Counted from the stretch's first letter, positions 37,429 to 46,125 are shown. The stretch: DNA of 64,000 nt from an uncultured Candidatus Saccharibacteria bacterium (GCA_948868795.1 CAQRDK010000002.1:1-64000), one strand, 5' to 3'. Numbers and translations are program-made. Notes: a model not told the origin generated them from the sequence alone.

Positions 37429-38487
37429 TTAATAATTTGAAATTAATAATTCACTAATTTTACCTCGAGATGAACCTTTGCTATTTATCATCCGTGACGC
37501 TTGTACTCTATGAATATTCAACCCAGAATAGGCAATGTCAAAGAAATCGTCGTTCTCATCTGCGTTTCTTGGATCTGAGTTACTGGCCAAAACCTTACAT
37601 CTCCTATCACTTAACTTTTTAATGAATTGTGCTAGTTCTAACTGTTTATTATCGTCAAATTCATCTTCCGTATATGAAGTGAAGTTAGAAGTCGTAGTAA
37701 GGGGTCGATAAGGCGGATCGAAATAGATAAAAGTTCTTTCGTCCGCAAATTCTTCTACTTTTTTATAGTCAGCCCGTACAATTTGAACATTCTGCAGCTT
37801 CCTCGACAGTTGTAGTAGGTTTTGCTTATCACAAATCAAAGGCTGTTTATATGCGCCCATTGGCACATTGTAATCACCTTTGCGGTTAACTCGATACAGA
37901 CCATTAAAGCAGGTTTTATTGAGATAAATCATTAGTGCGGCCCTAATGATACTATTGCTACCTGACGGCGCATGCTTTAGTTTATTGAAGTTCTCTCGCT
38001 TAATGTAAAAATATTCTTTACGCTCGTCTTGATTTAGCGGCAAAAACTCACTCTGCCACTCATTAAGCATGCTTACGAGATCGCCTGCATCATTTTTTAT
38101 AACCTGATACGTATTGATGAGATCGCCGTTCATATCGCTAATATAAACTTCCTGTACTGTTGCATTGTTTAAAACGTCAAACAACACGGCGCCGCCACCG
38201 ACAAAAGGCTCGGCATATTTGGTTACAGTAGAGCCAAACGGGTAGAATTTACGAATTTCTGGTAGTAATTGAGTTTTGCCACCGACCCATTTCAGAAAAG
38301 GCTTAACCTGTCTGCTAGCAGGCTCAGTCAAGCGAGCCTCTCCTGGTTTTGCGGCTTTTGCGGGGATATACCACATATTGTCAATCATGGTAACATCAGC
38401 GACGAGACCGGCCGAGCACAAAGCGACAACGAGCCTCTGAGGAACATTCCATTTTATTGCCGCCTCTTCAGCGGTCATGTAAGCCAT
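37429..38487 (-). CDS. Dam-like adenine methyltransferase with N-terminal HTH domain
   Basis: The protein has 352 residues from the ATG at 38487; a TTG two codons earlier is closer to the GGAG site and could be used instead. Residues 1-50 (MTAEEAAIKWNVPQRLVVALC, then MWYIPAKAAKPGEARL) form an excisionase/MerR-type winged helix. The methylase domain follows: PFLKWVGGKTQLLPEIRKF, FVGGGAVLF, NKTCFNGLYRVN and the catalytic FDPPYRPL, which is the D12 class that includes Dam and M.DpnIIA (usually about 280 residues). It modifies adenine in GATC and protects from the neighbouring endonuclease. The extra DNA-binding domain could let the protein regulate its own operon. Confidence 0.83.
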   Translation of the reverse strand: MAYMTAEEAAIKWNVPQRLVVALCSAGLVADVTMIDNMWYIPAKAAKPGEARLTEPASRQVKPFLKWVGGKTQLLPEIRKFYPFGSTVTKYAEPFVGGGAVLFDVLNNATVQEVYISDMNGDLINTYQVIKNDAGDLVSMLNEWQSEFLPLNQDERKEYFYIKRENFNKLKHAPSGSNSIIRAALMIYLNKTCFNGLYRVNRKGDYNVPMGAYKQPLICDKQNLLQLSRKLQNVQIVRADYKKVEEFADERTFIYFDPPYRPLTTTSNFTSYTEDEFDDNKQLELAQFIKKLSDRRCKVLASNSDPRNADENDDFFDIAYSGLNIHRVQASRMINSKGSSRGKISELLISNY

Positions 38488-38571
38488 TTTCAAAATTTCT
38501 CCACTCTAGCCGTTTCATACTGATTCCAAGACCAAAAAAGAAGCAGTTAGCGAGATCGGTCTACCCGCCTT

Positions 38572-38679
38572 TCACTTCAATCGCAACAAGATGTTTGCCG
38601 AACCCCGAATTAAAAATGTTGACTTGTATATTTTACGAACATATTCGGTAATTTTTGCTACAGCTAGTCTTCTAATCAT
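38572..38679 (-). CDS. Small 35-residue basic ORF ahead of the restriction-modification operon
   Basis: A near-perfect AAGGAGGAAAG ribosome-binding site lies just before the ATG at 38679. The product begins MIRRLAVAKITEYVRKIYKS and is strongly basic, with no cysteine and no clear membrane helix. It lies upstream of the methylase on the same strand. It could be a leader peptide, a truncated regulator or a remnant. Confidence 0.4.
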   Translation of the reverse strand: MIRRLAVAKITEYVRKIYKSTFLIRGSANILLRLK

Positions 38680-38819
38680 AATCTTTCCTCCTTCTTTTAG
38701 AATTAAGATTAACGTTTTAACAACTAACATTAGTAAAAATGATGAGGATCGAACCGTGCAAGCACGGCAAACATATCATTTAATCTCCCAAGCATCCTAC
38801 GTGACTATGTTAATGTATC

Positions 38820-38908
38820 TGGTGCGCCTGACTAGACTCGAACTAGCACAGCTTAAAATCGCCACTACCACCTCAAGGTAGCGTGTCTACCAATTCCACC
38901 ACAGGCGC
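38820..38908 (-). tRNA. tRNA-Leu (anticodon GAG), CCA encoded
   Basis: The acceptor stem GCGCCTG pairs with CAGGCGC, followed by ACCA. The anticodon arm CTACC-TTGAGGT-GGTAG gives GAG. The long variable arm and TTCGAGTC T-loop are typical of a class II Leu tRNA. Its 3' end faces the AT-rich defence island. Confidence 0.93.
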
Positions 38909-38922
38909 ATGGAACTGACCCC

Positions 38923-38950
38923 ATTATATCAAAATCCCTAAAAAAATCAA
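38923..38950 (-). promoter_or_regulatory. Promoter of tRNA-Leu
   Basis: On the minus strand, TTGATT (38950-38945) and TATAAT (38928-38923) are 16 bases apart, 14 bases before the tRNA. Confidence 0.65.
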
Positions 38951-39111
38951 CCCTCACCCGCAAAAATCAACTTCGCATAAAACGCTAGCCTCCGACAAAC
39001 TCACAAATCTCGCGAAAAACTCTTGCCAAAACCATAAACTTTTAGTATGATAGAAGCATAAAAGTCATGTAAAACAAAAATTAACCACGTTTAACGTAAT
39101 AGGAAACACTC

Positions 39112-39675
39112 ATGGAAAAGATCATCAAAAAACTTTTCTTCGGCACTAGCGCCCTCACTCTCGCGGCCGTCGCCCTTTTGCCGCTCGCGTCCGGCAGCCA
39201 AGTATTCGCCGCTACTCAGGCGCAGCAATCTAGCAAATTCTCCGTCACCGTCAACCCGACCTTGACGATCGACTCTGTCACGACCCCGGCTGCCCTCGAG
39301 TTCTCGACTGCCGCCGTCAAGGAAAGCAACTTCTCCGTCTTCGTCAGCTCGAACAAGAACTACGTCATCCAGCTCAGCGCCGCGCAGCCGGCCCTCGTCA
39401 GCAGCTCGAACTCCAGCCACACCATCCCCGCCACCGCCAACGTCTCGACCGACCAAAGCGGCTGGGGTATCAAGAAGGCCAACGCCGACGGCACCGCCGC
39501 CAGCGCCTACACCGCCATCACGACCACCCCGACTACTTTCTATACCGGCACTATCGGCAGCACCAACGCTAAAAACAAGGAAACCAATTTCAAATACGGT
39601 ATCGGCGTCGCCTCTGGCCAGCCCAGCGGTACCTATTCCACGACCGTCACCGTCACCGCCACCACCGCCAACTAA
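39112..39675 (+). CDS. Secreted WxL-like surface protein
   Basis: The protein has 187 residues with a signal peptide (about 1-33, ending SQVFAA). The mature protein is a Ser/Thr/Ala-rich beta domain: FSVTVNPTLTIDSV, SNFSVFVSSNKNYVIQLSA, QSGWGIKK and a C-terminal strand GIGVASGQPSGTYSTTVTVT. The end matches WxL-domain proteins of Gram-positives, which bind peptidoglycan non-covalently, and the W-G element matches the NTWGY block of the other surface proteins here. It is followed after 35 bases by a DUF916-type gene, the usual WxL partner. An AGGAAA site precedes the start. Confidence 0.75.
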   Translation: MEKIIKKLFFGTSALTLAAVALLPLASGSQVFAATQAQQSSKFSVTVNPTLTIDSVTTPAALEFSTAAVKESNFSVFVSSNKNYVIQLSAAQPALVSSSNSSHTIPATANVSTDQSGWGIKKANADGTAASAYTAITTTPTTFYTGTIGSTNAKNKETNFKYGIGVASGQPSGTYSTTVTVTATTAN

Positions 39676-39710
39676 CCCCGATCCTCATCGGCCATAATAA
39701 CAAGGAAAAT

Positions 39711-40745
39711 ATGCCTAAAAAACTCCTCTATCTCCTCACTCTCCCCGCCCTGCTTCTAGGTCTATTTCTCCCCACCCTGACCCCGGTCGCCGCTCTCGAA
39801 GTCGGCGACCTCGTCATGTCTATCAGCCCTTCCGAGCAGGTCATCGAGCTCACCCCGGGCGAACCATACGAAGGCTCTGTCACCGTCACCAATGTCGGCC
39901 GCCTCGCCTTCGATTTTACCCTCGAAGCCGCCCCCTACCACGTCAACGACGACTCCTACGACCCCGACTTTTCGACCGACAGTTCCTATACTAACCTCAA
40001 GAACTGGCTCACTTTCCCCGAATCTTCCTATCGCCTTGAACCCGGCCAGTCCGCCGACGCGAAGTTTGTCGTCGACGTCCCTGCTGATGCTCCGAGCGGT
40101 GGTCAATACGCTGCCATCATGATCCAAAACTCCCTTGCCAAATCCCCCACCTCCTCCGATAACTCTCAATCTTCCGACGAACAAGGCGACGATGAGCAGA
40201 CGGATGATACTGAACGCGACTCCCCTCTCGACGTTCAAGTCCGCGCCGCCGCCGTCCTCTATGGCCACGTCACCGGCGGGGAACTGCGCGAATCCGCCGA
40301 ACTAACCGCCCATGACCTCCCTAGTCTCGTCCTCGGCGGCACCCTCTCCGCCGTTAGCACCATCAAAAACGACGGCAACGTCGACTTCTACGCCCGCCAA
40401 ACCCTCTCGATTCGCAACTTCTTCACCAATAACGAAATCCTCCAGTCGACCGAAGATGGCAGTGAGTCCCCCTTCACCGAAACCCTCATTGTCCTCCCCG
40501 GCACCACCCGCACCAGCGTCCTGAACTGGAACCTCGCCGACACCGGCACCTTCCCGATCGGCCTCTACCGCGTCACTCAGACCGTCGTCTTCCTTGACCA
40601 GATCCATACCTTCGAGCACCTCCTCCTCGTCTGCCCGATTTGGCTCGCCATTCTTATTATTTTCCTCGTCGCCCTCGGCCTTATCTGGCTCATCCTCGGC
40701 CTCGTGAAGCGCCGCAAGAACAAACGCGCCCAGTCCACCTTCTAG
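39711..40745 (+). CDS. DUF916-type membrane-anchored surface protein, WxL partner
   Basis: The protein has 344 residues with a signal peptide (about 1-28, ending TPVAA). MSISPSEQVIELTPGEPYEGSVTVTNVG is the classic DUF916 (WxL peptidoglycan-binding) start, and SGGQYAAIMIQNS its central block. An acidic Ser-rich insertion (about 145-170) breaks the domain. A second beta domain (about 180-300) precedes one C-terminal membrane helix (about 305-330) and a basic tail. In Firmicutes, WxL, DUF916 and related proteins form cell-surface complexes. The pair here probably does the same. An AAGGAAAAT site precedes the start. Confidence 0.82.
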   Translation: MPKKLLYLLTLPALLLGLFLPTLTPVAALEVGDLVMSISPSEQVIELTPGEPYEGSVTVTNVGRLAFDFTLEAAPYHVNDDSYDPDFSTDSSYTNLKNWLTFPESSYRLEPGQSADAKFVVDVPADAPSGGQYAAIMIQNSLAKSPTSSDNSQSSDEQGDDEQTDDTERDSPLDVQVRAAAVLYGHVTGGELRESAELTAHDLPSLVLGGTLSAVSTIKNDGNVDFYARQTLSIRNFFTNNEILQSTEDGSESPFTETLIVLPGTTRTSVLNWNLADTGTFPIGLYRVTQTVVFLDQIHTFEHLLLVCPIWLAILIIFLVALGLIWLILGLVKRRKNKRAQSTF

Positions 40746-40866
40746 CCCCAAGCCAAACAAAAATACCCCACAAAGCCCAAGCAAAATCGCCACTTTCTAA
40801 CCCAAATCCGCCAAATTAGCATAAAAATCTTGCTTTTTGACGCAAAGTGTGCTATAATAGAAAGAT

Positions 40867-42702
40867 ATGGTAAATAATATTCGTAACGTCGCTATTATTG
40901 CTCACGTCGACCACGGCAAAACCACTCTCGTCGACGCTCTTTTGAAGCAATCTCACACTTTCCGCGACAATCAAGCCGAGATGTCCCAGACTCTCATCAT
41001 GGACTCCATGGACCAGGAGCATGAGCGCGGCATCACAATCACCGCGAAGCAGACCTCCGTCTACTACAAAGATTACAAAATCAATATCATCGACACCCCA
41101 GGCCACGCCGATTTCTCCGGCGAAGTTGAGCGCACCCTGAACATGGCCGACGGCGTCCTTCTCATCGTCGACGCTCAGGAAGGCCCGATGCCCCAGACGA
41201 AATTCGTCCTCCAGAAGGCTCTTTCTCTCCACCTGAAACCTGTCGTCATCATCAACAAAATCGACAAACCCGCCGCCCGCATCGACGAAGTCGAAAGCGA
41301 AATCGCCGACCTTTTCCTTGAGCTCGCGAGCGACGAATCCCAGCTGAATTATCCGATTTATTACGCTGTTGCCCGCGACGGCAAGGCTGGTCTAACGACC
41401 GACCTCGACGACGATCTCCATGTCATTTTCGACTCTATTATCAATGACATTCCCGCCCCGAAAATCGACGAAGCCGCCGATAAAGGTGCCCAGCTCCTTG
41501 TCGCCGCTCTCGCTGCCGATAATTATCTCGGCAAATACGCCATTGGCAAAATCTTCCGCGGCAGCCTGAAAAAAGGCGAATCCGTCAAAGTCCTCCATAC
41601 TGACGTCGAGACTGGCGAATTGAAATCCACCAGCGCGAAAATCGACCGCATCTTCACCTACAAAGGTCTCGGCAAAGAAGAAACCGAAAAAGCCGAAGCT
41701 GGCGACATTGTCGCTATTTCCGGCATCGCCCAGGCCAACATCGGCGACACTATCGCCACGGTTGGTCAAAACGGCGAGACTCCCGAAGCTCTCCCGACCA
41801 TTGAGCTCGAGCCGCCTACCTTGAGTATCTATATCGGCCCGAACACCTCCCCGTTGAAAGGCCAGGAAGGCGAGTTTACGACCTCCCGCCAGATCGCCGA
41901 ACGCCTCGAGCGCGAGCTTGAGACGAACATCGCCCTGAAAATCGTCCCCGACGGCCTCGGCTACAAAGTCTCCGGCCGCGGCGAGCTTCATCTTTCGGTT
42001 CTCATCGAGACCATGCGCCGCGAAGGCTTCGAGCTCGAAACCGGCCGCCCCGAAGTCGTCTACAAAGAAATCGACGGCGTGAAGCAAGAGCCAGTCGAAG
42101 AGCTCATCATCGAAGTCGAGCCGGAGTTCGTCGGCGCCGTCTCCCAGGAACTCGGGATTCGTAAAGCCGATCTCCAGAGCCAAGAGCTCACCTCCGCCGG
42201 CAGCACCCGCTTCACTTACCGCATCACCACCGCCGCCCTCATCGGTCTTCGCAATAACCTTCTCACCGCCACGAAAGGCACCGCTATCATGTCCTCCCTC
42301 CCCGCCGGCTACCGCCCCGTGGAAGGGAAGTACAAGCCCGAGCGAAACGGCGTTCTCATCGCCTTCGAACCCGGCACCTCGACTGCTTACGCTCTCGACG
42401 CCGCCCAGGCCCGCGGCATCCTCTTCATTCCGCCCGGCGTCCCGGTCTATCAGGGCATGATTGTCGGCCTCTCTAACAAAAAGGACGACCTCGACATCAA
42501 CATCTGCAAGGAAAAACAGCTAACCAACATGCGCACCCACGCCTCTGACGGCGCCATCCAGCTCACTCCTCATACCCAATACTCCCTTGAGCAGTGTATC
42601 GACTTCCTCCTCGACGACGAGCTTCTCGAAGTCACTCCGAAGTCGCTCCGCCTCCGCAAGCGCCAGCTCGACCCAATCAAGCGCAAAAGGGAATCTCGCT
42701 AG
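40867..42702 (+). CDS. typA: Translational GTPase TypA/BipA
   Basis: The protein has 611 residues. The GTPase motifs are HVDHGKTTLVD (G1), ERGITI (G2), DTPGHADF (G3) and NKIDKP (G4). Domain II, the EF-G-like domains III and V, and the BipA-specific C-terminal domain (RTHASDGAIQLTP) follow in order. It binds 70S ribosomes and aids assembly or stress-related translation. TATAAT lies eight bases before the ATG, near a TGTGC extension, so leaderless or nearly so. A terminator follows. Confidence 0.95.
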   Translation: MVNNIRNVAIIAHVDHGKTTLVDALLKQSHTFRDNQAEMSQTLIMDSMDQEHERGITITAKQTSVYYKDYKINIIDTPGHADFSGEVERTLNMADGVLLIVDAQEGPMPQTKFVLQKALSLHLKPVVIINKIDKPAARIDEVESEIADLFLELASDESQLNYPIYYAVARDGKAGLTTDLDDDLHVIFDSIINDIPAPKIDEAADKGAQLLVAALAADNYLGKYAIGKIFRGSLKKGESVKVLHTDVETGELKSTSAKIDRIFTYKGLGKEETEKAEAGDIVAISGIAQANIGDTIATVGQNGETPEALPTIELEPPTLSIYIGPNTSPLKGQEGEFTTSRQIAERLERELETNIALKIVPDGLGYKVSGRGELHLSVLIETMRREGFELETGRPEVVYKEIDGVKQEPVEELIIEVEPEFVGAVSQELGIRKADLQSQELTSAGSTRFTYRITTAALIGLRNNLLTATKGTAIMSSLPAGYRPVEGKYKPERNGVLIAFEPGTSTAYALDAAQARGILFIPPGVPVYQGMIVGLSNKKDDLDINICKEKQLTNMRTHASDGAIQLTPHTQYSLEQCIDFLLDDELLEVTPKSLRLRKRQLDPIKRKRESR

Positions 42703-42730
42703 TCGCCAAATCCCGCCGGATGCGCAACAG

Positions 42731-42756
42731 AAAACAGGCCTCAGCGCCTGTTTTTT
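42731..42756 (+). terminator. typA terminator
   Basis: AACAGGC-CTCAGC-GCCTGTT followed by TTTT is a typical intrinsic terminator. Confidence 0.88.
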
Positions 42757-42849
42757 CTGGCCCTCGCGCTCAAAACATAGCTAGATCCCTCTGGAAACCT
42801 TCCGTTGGGATTTTGCGAAACTCCGCGCTCATGCTACAATAATGAGCAA

Positions 42850-42924
42850 CGAACGAAAAACATGCTCGCATGTTTTTCTGAGCGCGAAGCAATTGCAGTA
42901 TAAGTCGAAGACTTATGCTATAAT
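42850..42924 (+). promoter_or_regulatory. Hairpin and promoter before the gene at 43062
   Basis: An AAAAACATG/CATGTTTTT hairpin (about 42856-42878) could end a very short transcript from a TACAAT box at 42836. Next, ATAAGTC/GACTTAT leads into the extended -10 ATGCTATAAT (42919). The leader of that transcript can pair ACGTG with CACGT before the start at 43062. An open frame from 42843 covers these hairpins but has no credible start signal. Confidence 0.55.
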
Positions 42925-43061
42925 GGAGCACGTGGCGCGGTTTTATGTGGATTGCCGCCCATTGAGAGCTCCGGTCTCGCCCTGCGACACGTAGTCAAAG
43001 CACACCCGAAACCTCAAACCTCAGAAATCCACAAGAATCCTTAGAAAGTCGGTGTCATTTC

Positions 43062-43619
43062 ATGAAAAATCCAAGCACGTCCCTCTCGTCCATAGTCCTC
43101 GTGGCTATCTGTGTCCTGCTGATCGTCGCCATCCTCATCTTGGTCATCGGGCATACCTACCAGAACCGGCGGCTTATTCAGCGCGCCACCGACCATATCG
43201 CGCGCCTGTCGCACGACCTTCCCGACAAATACTGCGGCCGCGAGCTCCTCTATGCCTTCTATACGAAGTTTTTCGACGTACCGGACAACTTCCTGGAGAT
43301 CAATGACCCCGGTTTCGCCTCCAGGCGTCTTGGTTGGATGCTTGGCATGGTCGACCGCCTCGGTCCTGGCACGGTTCTCAACTGTAGCTATCTCAACCCC
43401 GGCGTTCGGCCTGGCATCGAGAGTTGCGTCTCTTCCATGGAGTTCTGGCTTGACTTCGAGTTCGAAGGCCACCGCTGGGCTGTTTGGTGTCCTACCGAGA
43501 CCTTTTCGGTCGTCAACCGCCTTACTTTCGGCGGGCGCTACGTCGACACGACGCATCGCCGCTGTTATCATGATGATGCCGTCGCCTGGCTTCGCCGCGC
43601 CGGCATCATTCAGCTATAG
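43062..43619 (+). CDS. Single-span membrane protein, paralogue of 44008
   Basis: The protein has 185 residues. An N-terminal membrane helix (about 9-32) is followed by a compact cytoplasmic or extracellular domain: ELLYAFYTKFFDVPDNFLEI, ASRRLGWMLGMVDRLGPGTV, then a beta part MEFWLDFEFEGHRWAVWC. The first two blocks align with LHDFLRSYLKVPDTQLGYES and SRMMVLWETLGAQATL of the gene at 44008, so the two are paralogues with the same TM-plus-domain layout. The start is supported by the shared GAAAGTxGGTG sequence upstream. I recognise no family. Codon use is richer in CTG than the housekeeping genes. Confidence 0.6.
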   Translation: MKNPSTSLSSIVLVAICVLLIVAILILVIGHTYQNRRLIQRATDHIARLSHDLPDKYCGRELLYAFYTKFFDVPDNFLEINDPGFASRRLGWMLGMVDRLGPGTVLNCSYLNPGVRPGIESCVSSMEFWLDFEFEGHRWAVWCPTETFSVVNRLTFGGRYVDTTHRRCYHDDAVAWLRRAGIIQL

Positions 43620-43792
43620 CTTGCGGCAATTTCACTAGGCGCTTGGCGTCGATGCTCGTCGCATCGTCCACCCCGCACCCCAACTTGTCAAAATCCTCGC
43701 CCTCTCTCAGCAGGGCGGGGATTATCGCTCTCTCACCCGCGAACGTTTTTCGCCCCGCAAAGCCCACTCTCTGCCTCAAAGCATAAAAAGCA

Positions 43793-43821
43793 TTGACATT
43801 TTGAACAATCTGTGCTATAAT
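43793..43821 (+). promoter_or_regulatory. Promoter of the gene at 44008
   Basis: TTGACA (43793) and TATAAT (43816) have a 17-base spacer and an extended TGTGC. The leader of about 180 bases holds no gene. Confidence 0.78.
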
Positions 43822-44007
43822 GGAAGTATAACATGGATTTTTGTGTCTAAATGTCGCCGAAACTGAGGTGAAATCCGAAAAAACGGAATTAAACTTCAGA
43901 AAATGGTCGACTAAAACGACAAAAAGGGAGGGAAATCGCGCAAGCCTGTGCAAAACCACACAAGATCCACGCAAATTAAACAAATCAGAAAGTTGGTGCA
44001 TCCTATC

Positions 44008-44583
44008 ATGGCCCCAGAATTCATCGCCACTGCCGCCCTCATCGTCATCGTCCTCTGTGGTATCTGTATCCTCGCCTGTCGCCAAATCGACCGTAAAGAG
44101 CGCCTCGGCCGCGCCTATCGTCGAATCGGCGAACTCCGCCGCAACCCGCGTTACCGCCCCAAAATCTTCGCCGGCAGTCAGAAAGCCAGCGACCTCCTCC
44201 ACGACTTCCTTCGCAGTTACCTCAAAGTCCCCGATACACAGCTCGGCTACGAGAGCGTCTCCGGCCTCACCGACCATGACCTCTCGCGCATGATGGTTCT
44301 CTGGGAAACCCTCGGCGCCCAAGCCACCCTCTGCTACGGCATGGTTCGTGAAGTCAAGGATAAGCCCTTCGACCCCGAGCCGGCGCTCGCTCCGACCATC
44401 TGGATCGAGTTCTCCCATCTCGACGGCATGTGGGTCTACCGGTATGGCCGCGACAGCACGCTCGTCGAGCCTCGCTCGTCCTTCTATCGCCGCGGCTCCA
44501 CCGTTATCCATAGCGTCACCTTCGCCGAGGTCGGCCCGTTCCTCTTCAAAGACGGCTTCCCGGCCTCCGTCGGCCTGCGCTAA
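44008..44583 (+). CDS. Single-span membrane protein, paralogue of 43062
   Basis: The protein has 191 residues from the ATG at 44008, chosen because the membrane helix (about 4-24, IATAALIVIVLCGICILAC) begins there and the upstream GAAAGTTGGTG matches that of 43062; an upstream GTG frame from 43948 is less likely. A basic segment (RKERLGRAYRRIGELRRN) follows the helix, then the conserved paralogue core and a beta part IWIEFSHLDGMWVYRYG. Two tandem copies with separate promoters suggest a duplicated, separately regulated membrane protein. Function is unknown. Confidence 0.58.
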   Translation: MAPEFIATAALIVIVLCGICILACRQIDRKERLGRAYRRIGELRRNPRYRPKIFAGSQKASDLLHDFLRSYLKVPDTQLGYESVSGLTDHDLSRMMVLWETLGAQATLCYGMVREVKDKPFDPEPALAPTIWIEFSHLDGMWVYRYGRDSTLVEPRSSFYRRGSTVIHSVTFAEVGPFLFKDGFPASVGLR

Positions 44584-44744
44584 TTCGTCCTGTCGCCGCC
44601 CACTTTCTCCACGGCCTCCCTGGCCCGCACTTCGCAAAGTCCTCGCCCCCAAAAGGCGGGGATTTTCGCACCTTGGCACGATCCCGTCAATGTCATCCTC
44701 CTAAACCTGTCGCACCCGCGCGCTATCTGTTGTATAATAACCAT

Positions 44745-45953
44745 ATGAACTTACGCAACCGTTTCAACCAATTCTTCAACAAATCCAAGTCCGCCGACGC
44801 CGCACCTGATGTCGCTGAAGCCGAAGCGGCGTCCGAACAGCCCGCTTCTCCCGATGCCCCGGACTGGGATATTCTTCGCGAGGAAACCGCCGAACCGGAA
44901 ATCACTTATGACGACCTTGCCCGGCTCGTTCGTTTTCCAGGCGCCACGCCCGACGCCTCTAAACCTGTCGCGGAGACTACCGAGTTTGAATCGCCCGTGA
45001 ATACCCTCGAAAACGCCAACGGGGGGGGGTCGTTATTTGCTGAATCTAGAATAGAATCCGAGCCAATCTCCCCTGAACTCCAGGCCTTCAAAAACTTCTT
45101 CAAAACTGACATGCGCATCAAGCGCGAACTACTTGACCTCGCTCCGAAACAGACCGATGACTATGATGAAGCCGCCCGCATGGATTACGTCGAGAGCGCC
45201 TATCGCTCCTTCCGCGATTTTAAGCACGACTTTCTCGGCATCGCTCGCGACTTCGGCTTTGGTAAACCCATCGAAGATAGCACCGAAGGCTTCTTCCGCC
45301 GCGGCCAAGAAACTTTTGCCATCGGCGACTACGGCCCGCAAATCACCCAAGATATTTATCGTAAAGCTTTCACTGATCTCAGTCCGGCTTTCGTCGAAGA
45401 AGTAAAAGACGCTTTCGTCGGCTACAAACTCTTCGGTGGTAGTCTGAATGGCGTCATCGAAGACGCCTCGACTATCAACGAACTCCTTCACGCCTATCAC
45501 AGCAGCATCATGAATAACGAAAACATTCTCCGAAAAATCCCCGCCCTTGCCGAAAAGAAAGCCCTCTATGGCGACCCAGTCGTCCTTCGCGGCGATCGTT
45601 CGGCACTCGGCCAGCAAGTCTTCGACGCCATTCCGGAAGGCTTCGATATTGGCATGACCGACATCGTCACCGCCGACGATCATCTCATGATGATGGTGCG
45701 CGACCGTGGTCACGCCCTAACAATTAGCAGCGAACCTGACGAACAAGACCCCTCGAAAATCTGGGTCGCCTACAACATCCCCAAAATTTGCAACGAAGAG
45801 ATGATCAAATCTCTCCCCGGTCTCTCCGGCTACACTAAAATCGGCGCCCGCGGCAGCTTCATCACTTCGCGCGACGAGCTTGGCTCCTCGCTTGTTGATT
45901 TTATTAGCAAAGTCCCGACCGATGATGATATACCCGTCCATATCGGAAGCTAA
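44745..45953 (+). CDS. Protein with internal G9 tract, possible phase-variable gene
   Basis: The protein has 402 residues from the ATG at 44745; TATAAT lies six bases upstream and the longer frame from 44673 is unsupported. The first 110 residues are acidic and low in complexity. Nine consecutive G at 45021-45029 encode Gly-Gly-Gly. One extra or one missing G brings a stop within about ten codons. The remainder (about 115-402) is a folded helical and beta domain (FKNFFKTDMRIKRELLDLAP, IGMTDIVTADDHLMMMVRDRG) that I do not recognise. No signal peptide or membrane helix is seen, so it is probably cytoplasmic. Confidence 0.6.
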   Translation: MNLRNRFNQFFNKSKSADAAPDVAEAEAASEQPASPDAPDWDILREETAEPEITYDDLARLVRFPGATPDASKPVAETTEFESPVNTLENANGGGSLFAESRIESEPISPELQAFKNFFKTDMRIKRELLDLAPKQTDDYDEAARMDYVESAYRSFRDFKHDFLGIARDFGFGKPIEDSTEGFFRRGQETFAIGDYGPQITQDIYRKAFTDLSPAFVEEVKDAFVGYKLFGGSLNGVIEDASTINELLHAYHSSIMNNENILRKIPALAEKKALYGDPVVLRGDRSALGQQVFDAIPEGFDIGMTDIVTADDHLMMMVRDRGHALTISSEPDEQDPSKIWVAYNIPKICNEEMIKSLPGLSGYTKIGARGSFITSRDELGSSLVDFISKVPTDDDIPVHIGS

Positions 45954-46010
45954 TCGCCCAAAAATTAACCGCCATCGACAAAAATCTCTCAAAACCATCT
46001 TCCGCTGAAG

Positions 46011-46041
46011 TATAACAAGTGATATAATATCAAGTGTTATA
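46011..46041 (+). promoter_or_regulatory. Operator and promoter of the TetR-ABC operon
   Basis: Half sites TATAACA and TGTTATA flank a centre that contains the -10 box TATAAT (46023-46028). A nearly identical sequence in reverse orientation lies at 48651-48681. It is the likely binding site of the TetR protein encoded at 46126, which would then repress its own operon by covering the -10. Confidence 0.72.
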
Positions 46042-46125
46042 CATCAATCGGCGCGCCTCGGAAGCGTCAAAAGTGCCAAAAAGCATTAAAACGCCCCGCC
46101 GCGCGCGCCAAAGCGAAGGAGATCT

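Noticed and set aside
31021..38820. Integrated phage or plasmid
   Set aside because: There is no integrase, terminase, capsid or replication gene; the only holin-like gene (18681) is a chromosomal family in another region.
42843..42995. 50-codon ORF MSNERKTCSHVFLS...
   Set aside because: It runs through a terminator-type hairpin and the promoter of the next gene; the TACAAT box is only one base before the ATG, too close even for a leaderless start.
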